Positions 34,043-41,993 of a stretch of 64,000 nucleotides of DNA are shown here, one piece after another. Position 1 is the first letter of the stretch; every line of letters starts with the position of its first letter. The position numbers were made by a program, and so were the translations under genes. Location of the stretch: positions 1-64,000 of the forward strand of contig JBGURX010000051.1 in assembly GCA_045132235.1 (NCBI GenBank), written 5' to 3'. The notes below the pieces were generated by a model. It saw nothing but the letters and a program-made list of their open reading frames with translations, did not search any database and was not told the origin of the DNA. Origin of the DNA: UBA1756 sp045132235 (GTDB lineage: Bacteria; Bacteroidota; Bacteroidia; Bacteroidales; WCHB1-69).

Positions 34043-35464
34043 GTGGTTTTCAGCAGCCCGATTTTCCTGTTCATCTTCCTCCCCATCCTGATGGCCGTGT
34101 ACTGGCTGTCTCCCTACAAGGCCAAGAACTGGATTCTGCTGGTTGCCAGCTTGTTCTTCTATGCGTGGGGCGAGCCGCTCTTCATGGTGGCGGTGGTACT
34201 GTCGGTGCTGGCCGATTACTTCATCGCCCGCAGGCTGGCGGCGAGCGAAGGACGGAAAAGGAAAGGCTGGCTGGCGGTATCGCTGGTGCTGAACATCGGA
34301 CTACTGCTCTATTTCAAGTACGCCAACTTCTTCATCGACAACATTCAGGCGCTCCATGCAGCCTTGGGTTGGAAACCGCTCAAGTGGGTGGAAGTGGCCC
34401 TGCCGGTGGGCATCTCCTTCATCACATTCCAGAAAATTTCATACATGGTGGATGTCTATCGCCGTACCGTGGAGCCGCAGCGCAACGTGCGCGACCTGAT
34501 GCTCTACATCCTGATGTTCCCGCAGCTGATTGCCGGCCCCATCGTGCGCTACAAGGACATCTCGGAGCAACTCACCAACCGGAAGGACTCCGACACCTTC
34601 GACCGCCGCGTGGTGGGCTTTTCGCGCTTCATGTTCGGCATGGGAAAGAAGGTGTTGATTGCCAATGTCTTGGCTGAATATGTGGATGCCGTGTTTGCCG
34701 CCTCGCCCGGCGATTTCTCCTCCGGCACCGCATGGATTGCCATCCTCGCCTACACCTTCCAGATTTACTTCGACTTCTCCGGCTACTCCGACATGGCCTT
34801 AGGGTTGGGCATGATGCTGGGCTTCCGCTTCCCCGAAAACTTCAATTTTCCCTATATTTCGCAGAGCATCACCGAGTTCTGGCGCAGGTGGCACATCACT
34901 CTCAGCACATGGATCAAAGACTACCTCTACATTCCGATGGGCGGAAACCGCGTGAAAGTGCCGCGCATGTATTTCAACTTGGTGTTCGCCTTCTTCATCT
35001 CCGGCTTCTGGCACGGCGCGGCATGGACCTTCATCGTGTGGGGTCTGTACCACGGCTTTTTCCTCATTATGGATAAACTTTGCATGCGCAAAGTATTGGG
35101 CTGGATAGGACGCTTTCCTGCCATGCTGCTCACCTTTTTCGTGGCAATGGTGGGCTGGATCTTCTTCCGCGCCGACAACCTGACGTATGCCTTCGCCTTT
35201 CTGCGCCGTATGTTCGCCTTCGACGGTCGTTGGGATGAATTTTATTGCGACCGCCGCTTCCTGTTCATCTTTTTTGTGGCCATTATCGGCTCCTTCTGGG
35301 GCTTTTTCCGCAAAGGCGAGCAGTTCCAGTACAAATTCTTTGCCGAACAGCCTGAAAAGAAATGGTTGGTGCTGGGCTTCTGCATGGCGGTGGTGCTGTA
35401 CGTGCTGTGCGGCGGCTCGCTGTTGGCCGGCGGCCTCAACCCGTTCATTTATTTCCGGTTTTAA
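34043..35464 (+). CDS. MBOAT-family O-acyltransferase, AlgI/DltB-like
   Basis: 473 residues with a GTG start; the N-terminus MVFSSPIFLFIFLPI is typical for AlgI-type proteins. Around ten TM segments. The MBOAT signature is intact: FDFSGYSDMALGLGMMLGFRFPENFNFPY, EFWRRWHITLSTWIKDYLYIPMGGNRV and SGFWHGAAWTFIVWGL with the catalytic His. Such enzymes pass acyl groups across the membrane to an extracytoplasmic glycan (alginate, peptidoglycan, teichoic acid). The usual periplasmic SGNH/AlgJ-type partner is not downstream: the next feature is a palindrome-rich terminator zone. The gene begins 6 bases after the T9SS peptidase stop. Confidence 0.9.
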   Translation: MVFSSPIFLFIFLPILMAVYWLSPYKAKNWILLVASLFFYAWGEPLFMVAVVLSVLADYFIARRLAASEGRKRKGWLAVSLVLNIGLLLYFKYANFFIDNIQALHAALGWKPLKWVEVALPVGISFITFQKISYMVDVYRRTVEPQRNVRDLMLYILMFPQLIAGPIVRYKDISEQLTNRKDSDTFDRRVVGFSRFMFGMGKKVLIANVLAEYVDAVFAASPGDFSSGTAWIAILAYTFQIYFDFSGYSDMALGLGMMLGFRFPENFNFPYISQSITEFWRRWHITLSTWIKDYLYIPMGGNRVKVPRMYFNLVFAFFISGFWHGAAWTFIVWGLYHGFFLIMDKLCMRKVLGWIGRFPAMLLTFFVAMVGWIFFRADNLTYAFAFLRRMFAFDGRWDEFYCDRRFLFIFFVAIIGSFWGFFRKGEQFQYKFFAEQPEKKWLVLGFCMAVVLYVLCGGSLLAGGLNPFIYFRF

Positions 35465-35471
35465 CCCTGTA

Positions 35472-35493
35472 GAGACGCGATTCATCGCGTCTC
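35472..35493. repeat. Intergenic palindrome, 9-bp stem (GAGACGCGA)
   Basis: GAGACGCGA (35472-35480), loop TTCA, TCGCGTCTC (35485-35493), directly behind the MBOAT stop codon. It resembles dispersed GAGACGC palindromes that I recall from other Bacteroidetes genomes. Confidence 0.6.
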
Positions 35494-35516
35494 CGTTAAT
35501 AAACCGTACCTGCACC

Positions 35517-35547
35517 ATTCCGCCGCTTGCTGCGCAAGCGGCGGAAT
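35517..35547. repeat. Intergenic palindrome, 14-bp stem
   Basis: ATTCCGCCGCTTGC (35517-35530) pairs perfectly with 35534-35547 across a TGC loop. It is very GC-rich and unlike the flanking AT-rich spacer, possibly a REP-type element. Confidence 0.6.
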
Positions 35548-35582
35548 CTACATTGTTCCATTTGATGAATTAATTGCACAAA

Positions 35583-35610
35583 AAAAGCGGAAGATTGCTC
35601 TTCCGCTTTT
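35583..35610. terminator. Bidirectional intrinsic terminator between MBOAT and acidic lipoprotein genes
   Basis: AAAAGCGGAAGA (35583-35594), loop TTGC, TCTTCCGCTTTT (35599-35610): a 12-bp perfect stem with A and T tracts on both sides, placed between convergent genes. Confidence 0.85.
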
Positions 35611-35634
35611 GGATAGGTAAACAAAGTTTACAGA

Positions 35635-35946
35635 TTATCTGTTACCCTTGCTGTTTTTACCTTTGGTGTTGATTTTGAGCTCAACATTGCCGTCTTTGTC
35701 AGCGGTAACGTTGGTGTTCTCGGTCTCAACCTTCACACCTTCGTTCTTGTCGCCAGAAACTTTCACACCTTCTTTTTTCTCCTCGGTAACGGGAGCGGTG
35801 GTTTCAACGGTAGCTTCCTGAGCCGGTTCATCAACGGTAGCTTCTACTTCTTCTGCTACGGGTTCTTCAACTGCTTTGTCTTTAGTGTCGTTGCTGCAAG
35901 CGAAGAACAGGCCAGCGGCCAAAACTGCTAAGAATACTTTTTTCAT
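35635..35946 (-). CDS. Small acidic low-complexity lipoprotein
   Basis: 103 residues with lipobox LFFAC (Cys17). The mature region is dominated by Glu, Thr, Val and Ala (EEPVAEEVEATVDEPAQEAT), followed by two copies of a short unit (KEGVKVSGDKN / NEGVKVETENTN) and a strand-like end (DGNVELKINTKGK). It looks like an unstructured acidic stalk. I recognise no family. Codon choice is GC-moderate with many GTT/GAA codons, unlike its GC-rich neighbours but like the next small lipoprotein, which may point to high expression. Forty-seven bases separate it from that gene. Confidence 0.6.
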   Translation of the reverse strand: MKKVFLAVLAAGLFFACSNDTKDKAVEEPVAEEVEATVDEPAQEATVETTAPVTEEKKEGVKVSGDKNEGVKVETENTNVTADKDGNVELKINTKGKNSKGNR

Positions 35947-35993
35947 TGTTTAAAAAATTTAAGGTTTATAAAAAAGTTTTGGTTGTCAAAAAA

Positions 35994-36497
35994 TTATTTG
36001 GCAGGAACATAGGTGAGAACGAAAGTGTAGGTGCCGGGTTTGCCCTTAGAAGTATCTTCGGTCAGAGTCCAAGTGAAGGAAACTTTGAGTTCGTCTTTCA
36101 CAAGGTTGATGATTTTGCAGCTTTCAACCTCATCGTCATAGAAGAAGGGGATCTGCATGTCAAGAACTTTTTCTTCCTCGTTGATAGCCCATTTGCCGAG
36201 AGAGGTTTCCTGGCTGGGTTGCCACTCGCAAACGTCAGTACCGGGGTTCATGTACTCATAACCATCTTCGTTGAATTTGATAACATCGTCTTTTTCGCAG
36301 TCATAGATGTAACCGTCGAAAAGATTGTTGATGGTGGTGTTGTCATCGAAAACATAACCATTGGTGCATTCTGCAACTGAGAGGGTCCAACCCTTTTCAG
36401 TTTTCAGATAATCAGTCATGGTCTGCTGTTTGCAGGAAGTGAATGCGAAAACACTCACGATGGCAATTGCGATAACGCTTAAAATGCTCTTTTTCAT
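35994..36497 (-). CDS. Lipocalin-like-domain lipoprotein of unknown function
   Basis: 167 residues with lipobox FAFTSC (Cys22). The sequence TDYLKTEKGWTLSVAE, an internal DVIKFNEDGYEYMNPG, SLGKWAINEEEKVLDMQ and a C-terminal KVSFTWTL ... TYTFVLTYV form an up-and-down beta pattern like the lipocalin-like domains of Bacteroidetes lipoproteins. The W...L/G.W pairing (KGWTLS, GKWAI) supports this. Function is unknown. A TATTTTTG element lies 39 bases upstream. Confidence 0.62.
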   Translation of the reverse strand: MKKSILSVIAIAIVSVFAFTSCKQQTMTDYLKTEKGWTLSVAECTNGYVFDDNTTINNLFDGYIYDCEKDDVIKFNEDGYEYMNPGTDVCEWQPSQETSLGKWAINEEEKVLDMQIPFFYDDEVESCKIINLVKDELKVSFTWTLTEDTSKGKPGTYTFVLTYVPAK

Positions 36498-36536
36498 AGT
36501 TTTGATTTTTTGGTTAATAATTAATGTTTAATGATG

Positions 36537-36544
36537 CAAAAATA
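36537..36544 (-). promoter_or_regulatory. -7 element (TATTTTTG) for the lipocalin-like lipoprotein
   Basis: Minus strand reads TAGTATTTTTGC, 39 bases before the start at 36497. The spacer back to speB (36545-36715) is AT-rich and holds nothing else I can name. Confidence 0.5.
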
Positions 36545-36715
36545 CTACATTTTTTGATTGTGATACAACTTTCGTTGAAATTTCTGTTGTTTTAACTTTT
36601 TTTATATTTTCACGAAAAACGATGGGATAGACGAAAGCGTATGGTATGAGTTTAACGAGAATGGTGGGAATTAGATTTTTTTAAGAAATGAGTTTTTATA
36701 AATAATTGATAATGA

Positions 36716-37591
36716 TTATTTTGAAATTTCAGACAAGGTGATGATTTTATAAACGAGGGTGGCGGCCAGCACGTCGGAAACCACATTGTCGGGCTGCGGA
36801 CAGAGCTCCACCACGTCGAAACCGACCACGCGGCAGTGGCGGAAAACCTTGTCAAGAAGCCTCAAAAGCTCCCTCCAGCCGAGACCGCCGGGCTGTGGAG
36901 TGCCCGTGGCCGGCAGCACCGAGGGGTCGAGACCGTCCAAATCGATGGTGAGATACACGTTGGAGGTGAGTCTGTCGCACACACGGTCCATCCACTCATC
37001 GGGTTGCCCCGCAATATGGTGGGCGAAAAAGGTATTCTCCGGCACAAGATGGGGTTTCTCCTCCAAGCACACGGAGCGGATGCCGACCTGCACGACTCTC
37101 GCGCCCATGCACTGGGCACGCCGCATCACACAGGCGTGGTTGTGCGGATTGTCATGGTACTCGTCGCGCAGGTCGGCATGGGCGTCGATCTGAAGCACAG
37201 TCAAGTCAGGATAGCGTTCCAGAGCTGCCCGTATGGCCCCTTCCGACACCGAATGCTCGCCGCCCAGCAAGCCCACGGTCTTGCCCCGCTCCATCCACCG
37301 GCTCACACGCCGATAAACACTCTCCACCATTTCGTCGGGAGTGTCCAGCTCGGCAATGGGCGCATCGGTATGGATGCCGGCGTGGCACGCTTCAATGTCA
37401 TATACAGGATCGTAAAGTTCAAGGCTGTCGGAAGCCTCGATGATGGCCTGCGGCCCTTTGTCGGCGCCCTTCACGAAGGTGCTGGTGCCGTCGTACGGCA
37501 CAGGCACAAGTACGTATCGGGCGGTGTCGGCAAAGGTCAGCTCCTCCTCCATGTCGAGAAAGTAGCCGGTTTCTTTGGGGAATTTTATCAT
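36716..37591 (-). CDS. speB: Agmatinase/ureohydrolase family (SpeB-like)
   Basis: 291 residues. All ureohydrolase metal motifs are present: LLGGEHSVSEG (His), VLQIDAHADLRDEYHD (DAHAD), the HNHACVMRR segment and YLTIDLDGLDPSVLPATGTPQPGG (DxDxxDP). These hold the two-manganese centre that hydrolyses agmatine to putrescine and urea. GGEHS in place of GGDHS is common in prokaryotic agmatinases. An arginase or another guanidino substrate cannot be excluded from sequence alone. It is last in the lysS - mscS - speB run, 11 bases behind mscS. Confidence 0.88.
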   Translation of the reverse strand: MIKFPKETGYFLDMEEELTFADTARYVLVPVPYDGTSTFVKGADKGPQAIIEASDSLELYDPVYDIEACHAGIHTDAPIAELDTPDEMVESVYRRVSRWMERGKTVGLLGGEHSVSEGAIRAALERYPDLTVLQIDAHADLRDEYHDNPHNHACVMRRAQCMGARVVQVGIRSVCLEEKPHLVPENTFFAHHIAGQPDEWMDRVCDRLTSNVYLTIDLDGLDPSVLPATGTPQPGGLGWRELLRLLDKVFRHCRVVGFDVVELCPQPDNVVSDVLAATLVYKIITLSEISK

Positions 37592-37602
37592 GGGAATGGT
37601 TT

Positions 37603-38847
37603 TCAGTCTTTAAGAGGCTTGTCGGAGGTGCGCTGGAAGGCGCTGAGATGAAAGTATGGGAGGATGGCGTAAAAGTGGTCGAAAAGATCCGATTGGAGAT
37701 CTTCATAAGCTTTCCACTCGGTGGCGCGCACGAAGCAGTAGAGCTCCATGGGCAGACCGTTCTCATCAGGGTCGCGGTGGCGCACCATCAGCAGCGAGGT
37801 CTCATCCACCATGGGGTGCTGCCGCAAATAGGCCACCATGTAGGCACGGAGAATGCCGAGGTTGGTCTGGAACTCAATGTTCGGAATCTCTTGGTTGGAA
37901 AGCGGCCGCTCGCTGTTGAGTCGTTCGATATGGGCCTGCGTTTCGTTGATGTAGTCGCGCACAAGGTCAATCTTCTTGAACTCCTCCAGCATTTCCGGTG
38001 TGCAGGGACGGATGGTGTTCACGTCGAGATGGATGGAGCGGGTAATGCGGCGCACCCTGCGCTCACTCATGCCGCGCCAGTTCTGGATGTCGCTGCCCAC
38101 CATGGTCTTGATGGGTACGGTTACAATCGAGTTGTCGAAGTTGCGCACCTTCACGGCAATGAGGTTCACCTCTTCCACGATGCCGTTGGCCTGTCCGTTG
38201 GGGTCGGTGATCCAGTCGCCGATGCGCACCATGTCGTTGGAGGAGAGCTGTATGCTGTTGACAAAACCCGTGATGGTGTCTTGGAAAACAAGCAACAGCA
38301 CGGCCGAGAAGGCACCGATACCGGCGATGAGTCCGGCCGGCGACTTGTTGACGAGGATGCAGGCGATAAGGATGACCGCCAGCACCCACAGCACAATCTT
38401 AACGACCTGCTGGTAGCTTTTGATGGGCTTGCGGTTGTGCTTCATTGCCGACACACTCTCCATCACGTCGAGGAAAGCATTGATGCACCGCACCAGCATA
38501 AATATAATGTATATGTTGACGGCGGCATTGAAGAAGCCTATGCTCATGCTCTCCGGCTCGAAAATCTCGCCCGAGAGACGGAAGACGAAAAACGCCGGCA
38601 ACAGCATGGAGATGCGGGCGAAAAACTTCTGCTCCAACATGGCCTGCAGCCAGAGGTTGGGCTTGCGCTTCTGGCGCAACTTGGCAGAGCCGACAAACAG
38701 GAGACGGAAAAGCTGATAGACCACCAGCCCGATGAAGAGGGTGGCGGCCAGAATGATGAGCAGCGTGCAGACTTTCCCCAAACCATCGGGGAAATGAAGC
38801 TTCCCCGTGAGGAATTCATTGAGGGAAATTCTGATAAACTGGAACAT
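37603..38847 (-). CDS. Mechanosensitive ion channel, MscS family (YbdG-like)
   Basis: 414 residues. Several N-terminal TM segments (VCTLLIILAATLFIGLVVYQLF; LLPAFFVFRLSG; FNAAVNIYIIFMLVRCI; VVKIVLWVLAVILIACIL) precede the pore helix GIGAFSAVLLLVFQDTITGFV and the beta domain DMVRIGDWITDPNGQANGIVEEVNLIAVKVRNFDNS. The elongated C-terminal domain resembles E. coli YbdG, a low-activity mild-osmotic-stress channel, more than MscS itself. It lies 21 bases behind lysS. Confidence 0.9.
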   Translation of the reverse strand: MFQFIRISLNEFLTGKLHFPDGLGKVCTLLIILAATLFIGLVVYQLFRLLFVGSAKLRQKRKPNLWLQAMLEQKFFARISMLLPAFFVFRLSGEIFEPESMSIGFFNAAVNIYIIFMLVRCINAFLDVMESVSAMKHNRKPIKSYQQVVKIVLWVLAVILIACILVNKSPAGLIAGIGAFSAVLLLVFQDTITGFVNSIQLSSNDMVRIGDWITDPNGQANGIVEEVNLIAVKVRNFDNSIVTVPIKTMVGSDIQNWRGMSERRVRRITRSIHLDVNTIRPCTPEMLEEFKKIDLVRDYINETQAHIERLNSERPLSNQEIPNIEFQTNLGILRAYMVAYLRQHPMVDETSLLMVRHRDPDENGLPMELYCFVRATEWKAYEDLQSDLFDHFYAILPYFHLSAFQRTSDKPLKD

Positions 38848-38868
38848 GGCCTTTACAACAGGTTACAA

Positions 38869-40392
38869 CTACTCCTCTTTTTTCTCTTCTCTCTTTTCGG
38901 GTTTCATCTGGGGGAAGAGCAGCACATCTTGGATGGAAGGCGAGTTGGTCATGATCATGGCGAGACGGTCGATGCCGATGCCGAGACCTGCGGTGGGCGG
39001 CATGCCGAACTCGAGAGCACGGAGGAAGTCCTCGTCGAGCACCATTGATTCGGTGTCTCCGCGCTTGCCGAGCTCCAGCTGGGCCTCGAAGCGCTTGCGC
39101 TGGTCGATGGGGTCGTTGAGCTCGGAGTAAGCGTTGCAAAGCTCCTTGCCGTTGCACATCGCCTCGAAACGCTCGGTCATGCCGGGCTTCGAACGGTGCA
39201 TCTTGGTAAGCGGCGACATCTCCACAGGGTAGTCGTAGATGAAGGTGGGCTGGATGAGCTTCGACTCGGCGGTCTCGCCGAAAATCTCGTCAATCAGCTT
39301 GCCTTTGCCCATGGTGCTATCTACGGCCACACCCACACTCTTGGCAAAGGCGGCCAGTTCCTCTTCATTCATATTGGAAACATCCGTGCCGGTGAAATGC
39401 TCGATGGCCTCGAACATGGTGTAGCGTTTCCACGGACGCTTGAAATCGATGATGTTTTCGCCCACCTGCACCTTTGTCGTGCCGTGCAGCGCGATGGCCA
39501 CGGCCTCCACCATCTCTTCCACCAAATTCATCATCCATTCATAATCCTTATACGCCACATAGAGCTCCATCTGGGTAAATTCGGGATTGTGGAAACGGTC
39601 CATGCCCTCGTTGCGGAAGTCCTTGGAGAACTCGTACACGCCGTCGAAACCGCCCACGATGAGTTTCTTGAGGTAAAGCTCGTCGGCAATACGGAGGTAG
39701 AGCGTCATGTCGAGAGTGTTGTGGTGGGTTTTGAAGGGGCGTGCCGCCGCGCCGCCGTAAAGAGGCTGCAAAATAGGCGTTTCCACTTCAAGGTATCCTT
39801 TGTCATTCAGAAAATTACGCATGGTGTTCACCAGCTTGGTGCGCTTGATGAAGGTCTCTTTCACCTGCGGGTTCACGATGAGGTCGAGGTAGCGTTGGCG
39901 ATAGCGTTGCTCCGGGTCGGAGAAGGCATCGTAGGTGGTGCCGTCTTTCTCCTTCACGATGGGAAGGGGACGGATGGATTTGCAGAGCAAGGTGTATTCC
40001 TTGACATGGATGCTGGTGGCACCGGTCTGCGTGGTGAACACAAAGCCCTTCACGCCGATGATGTCGCCGATGTCGAGTTTCTTGAAGACCGTGTTGTACA
40101 TGGTTTTGTCCTCGCCCGGACAGATTTCGTCGCGTTTGACGTAGATCTGGATTCTGCCGACGGAGTCTTGGAGTTCGTAGAACGAGACGGCGCCCATGAT
40201 GCGCTGGCTCATGATACGGCCGGCGAGGCTCACATTCTGGAAGAGGGAGTTGTCGGTGGGGAATTTCTCAAGGATTTCCTGTGAAGTGGCGTTCACCTCG
40301 AAGAGAGGGGCGGGGTATGCGTTGATGCCCAGCTGGGTGAAGTCGTCTAATTTTTTTCTTCTAATGATTTCTTGCTCTGATAATTCTGCCAT
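38869..40392 (-). CDS. lysS: Lysyl-tRNA synthetase, class II
   Basis: 507 residues from the ATG at 40392 (MAELSEQEI); the frame is open further back but that part contains the -7 element. The N-terminal OB-fold anticodon domain (VSLAGRIMSQR) is followed by class II motif 1 (FLNDKGYLEVETPILQP), motif 2 (FRNEGMDRFHNPEFTQMELY), and motif 3 (GLGIGIDRLAMI). The mid-region THHNTLDMTLYLRIADELYLK is typical of LysRS. A short Lys/Glu tail (EKREEKKEE) closes the protein. It leads an operon with mscS and speB. Confidence 0.97.
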   Translation of the reverse strand: MAELSEQEIIRRKKLDDFTQLGINAYPAPLFEVNATSQEILEKFPTDNSLFQNVSLAGRIMSQRIMGAVSFYELQDSVGRIQIYVKRDEICPGEDKTMYNTVFKKLDIGDIIGVKGFVFTTQTGATSIHVKEYTLLCKSIRPLPIVKEKDGTTYDAFSDPEQRYRQRYLDLIVNPQVKETFIKRTKLVNTMRNFLNDKGYLEVETPILQPLYGGAAARPFKTHHNTLDMTLYLRIADELYLKKLIVGGFDGVYEFSKDFRNEGMDRFHNPEFTQMELYVAYKDYEWMMNLVEEMVEAVAIALHGTTKVQVGENIIDFKRPWKRYTMFEAIEHFTGTDVSNMNEEELAAFAKSVGVAVDSTMGKGKLIDEIFGETAESKLIQPTFIYDYPVEMSPLTKMHRSKPGMTERFEAMCNGKELCNAYSELNDPIDQRKRFEAQLELGKRGDTESMVLDEDFLRALEFGMPPTAGLGIGIDRLAMIMTNSPSIQDVLLFPQMKPEKREEKKEE

Positions 40393-40419
40393 GTTATGAT
40401 GAGTCTTAAAATTCGGGTG

Positions 40420-40427
40420 CAAAAATA
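40420..40427 (-). promoter_or_regulatory. -7 element (TATTTTTG) for lysS
   Basis: Minus strand reads CGTATTTTTGC, 27 bases before the chosen lysS start and inside the longer open frame, supporting that start. Confidence 0.55.
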
Positions 40428-40440
40428 CGATTTTTTTGAG

Positions 40441-40475
40441 TAAAAAAAAAGCCTGCACTTTCATGCAGGCCTTTG
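40441..40475 (-). terminator. Intrinsic terminator of the small T9SS cargo gene
   Basis: GCCTGCA (40451-40457) pairs with TGCAGGC (40464-40470) around loop CTTTCA. On the minus strand it is followed by a run of nine T (40442-40450). Confidence 0.85.
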
Positions 40476-40494
40476 GGTTCAGAAAAATCAGCGA

Positions 40495-41199
40495 TTAGCG
40501 AACCACGCTGACTTTCTTGGTGGTGACATTCTGACCGTCAGCGATACGCACGATGTACATACCTTTGGCGAGAACGGAAGCGTCGATAGCCTGGTTGGCA
40601 GAAGCGCTCTCAACATTGGCCACCATGCGACCGTTCATGTCGAAAACAGAAACCTGAGCACCCTCAGCGTTGGCAACGTTGATCACGTCGGAAGCGGGGT
40701 TCGGGTAAACATTGATTTCACCAGCAACGATGTTCTCAACACCAGTGCCACGGGAAACCTGAATGCAGGCAGTGTTGTTGGATGAAACAGGATCAGTGGC
40801 AGAACCTACAATACGGACGGTCCAGCACATTTCAAAAGTGCCCTCTAAGCCATACTCACTCATTTCATCAGCTGTGAGAAGGGTAGCACCCAAAGCCTGG
40901 GTAACACCCATAGATAAATCCGACATATCTGCGCCAAGATTATACAAGGAGCCAAAAGCCATGCCTTCGATAGTAATATCCAAGAACACGGTATCAGTGG
41001 CAGCAGGAACATCAGGACCATTATTGGTGATGGCCACGTACGGAGTGAAGTCTTCCGACATAGAAAGGTTGTAGGCATCCGTCAATTGAGCCTGCTGACC
41101 AACAACCTCGCAAAAACCGATCAAACCATAGTCAACGGTCTGAGCGTTCAAGGCAACAACAGTTACCAAAGCTGCAAAAAGGGTAAAAAGTTTTTTCAT
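40495..41199 (-). CDS. Small T9SS cargo protein, one Ig-like (CARDB-like) domain
   Basis: 234 residues from the ATG at 41199 (MKKLFTLFAAL), with a signal peptide ending VVALNAQ. Residues about 20-140 form one beta-sandwich with VAITNNGPDVPAATDTVFLDITIEG, VRIVGSATDPVSSNNTACIQV, the pattern of CARDB-type domains. Residues about 155-234 are a type-A T9SS signal (INVYPNPASDVINVANAEG, GMYIVRIADG, TTKKVSVVR). It is paralogous to the next gene in the same order of domains. Nothing catalytic is visible: it could be a structural or adhesive surface protein. It has its own -7 element and terminator. Confidence 0.82.
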   Translation of the reverse strand: MKKLFTLFAALVTVVALNAQTVDYGLIGFCEVVGQQAQLTDAYNLSMSEDFTPYVAITNNGPDVPAATDTVFLDITIEGMAFGSLYNLGADMSDLSMGVTQALGATLLTADEMSEYGLEGTFEMCWTVRIVGSATDPVSSNNTACIQVSRGTGVENIVAGEINVYPNPASDVINVANAEGAQVSVFDMNGRMVANVESASANQAIDASVLAKGMYIVRIADGQNVTTKKVSVVR

Positions 41200-41244
41200 A
41201 ATAAATTGGTTTTGGTTAATAATAAGATGAAAATTTTCGGATGG

Positions 41245-41252
41245 CAAAATTA
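41245..41252 (-). promoter_or_regulatory. -7 element (TAATTTTG) for the small T9SS cargo gene
   Basis: Minus strand reads TGTAATTTTGCC, 45 bases before the start at 41199. Confidence 0.5.
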
Positions 41253-41294
41253 CATTTTTTTCTGAAAGAATATTCTAAAAAATGCTAAAAAATC

Positions 41295-41990
41295 TTATTT
41301 TGTCACAATAATTTTCTGCACCGTTTCCGAAGTCCCGTTGGTCATTTTCACAAAATACATCCCCGCTGACCAATTCGACAAATCGGCTGAAAAGTTCTCC
41401 TCCACCATACGGTTTTCCATCATTTTTCTCCCCGACATGGCAAATACCTCCACCTTCGTGCCTGAAGGGGCATGGATTTGCAGCACGTCATTCGCTGGAT
41501 TAGGCCATACCCTAAAGGCATCGTCCGCGTACTCCGGCACCGGCAACGGACGGTTCACCTGCACACAGGCGCGGTTGTTGGCCGACACGGGGTCGGTGGC
41601 ACTCCCCGCTATGCGAACCTCCATACAGAGCTGGAAATCCGTAATCACACTCTGATCCATCATCTCGGCGGTCATCAGCGGCTGCGGCAATGACACCGTG
41701 GCCTCCTGGCCCGGGGTCAGACTCTGCAACTGACTTCCCCTCAAGAAGATGTAAGTGATATAACTACTGTTATAATAAACATCGAAATAAACAGTGTCAT
41801 CCTCTGCAGGCACGCCCGGCCCGTTGTTCTTCAACCGGACCGAAGGCGTCAAATCCTCATCGGAAGACAGCAACAAATCTTCCACCAAATTTCCCTGACC
41901 ATCCAGGAAACCCAACAATTCGTAATCCACCGACTGCGCCTGCAAGGCCATCACACCCATCATTAACAAAACAAAAAACACCTTTTTCAT
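41295..41990 (-). CDS. Small T9SS cargo protein, paralogue of its neighbour
   Basis: 231 residues; signal peptide ends ALQAQ. Same architecture as the gene at 40495: SVDYELLGFLDGQGNL, VRLKNNGPGVPAEDDTVYFDV, VRIAGSATDPVSANNRACVQV, then a type-A T9SS tail (FRVWPNPANDVLQI, GMYFVKMTNG, VQKIIVTK). The shared phrase VRI-GSATDPVS-NN-AC-QV makes recent or selected common ancestry certain. The ATG lies 3 bases after the SAM-hydrolase-family stop, so it is the end of a serine hydrolase - SAM hydrolase - T9SS operon. Confidence 0.82.
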   Translation of the reverse strand: MKKVFFVLLMMGVMALQAQSVDYELLGFLDGQGNLVEDLLLSSDEDLTPSVRLKNNGPGVPAEDDTVYFDVYYNSSYITYIFLRGSQLQSLTPGQEATVSLPQPLMTAEMMDQSVITDFQLCMEVRIAGSATDPVSANNRACVQVNRPLPVPEYADDAFRVWPNPANDVLQIHAPSGTKVEVFAMSGRKMMENRMVEENFSADLSNWSAGMYFVKMTNGTSETVQKIIVTK

Positions 41991-41993
41991 CTT

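Noticed and set aside
37648..39048. Plus-strand open frame opposite the MscS and LysS genes
   Set aside because: Low-complexity His/Asp/Glu-rich translation that mirrors conserved minus-strand genes; no independent coding evidence.
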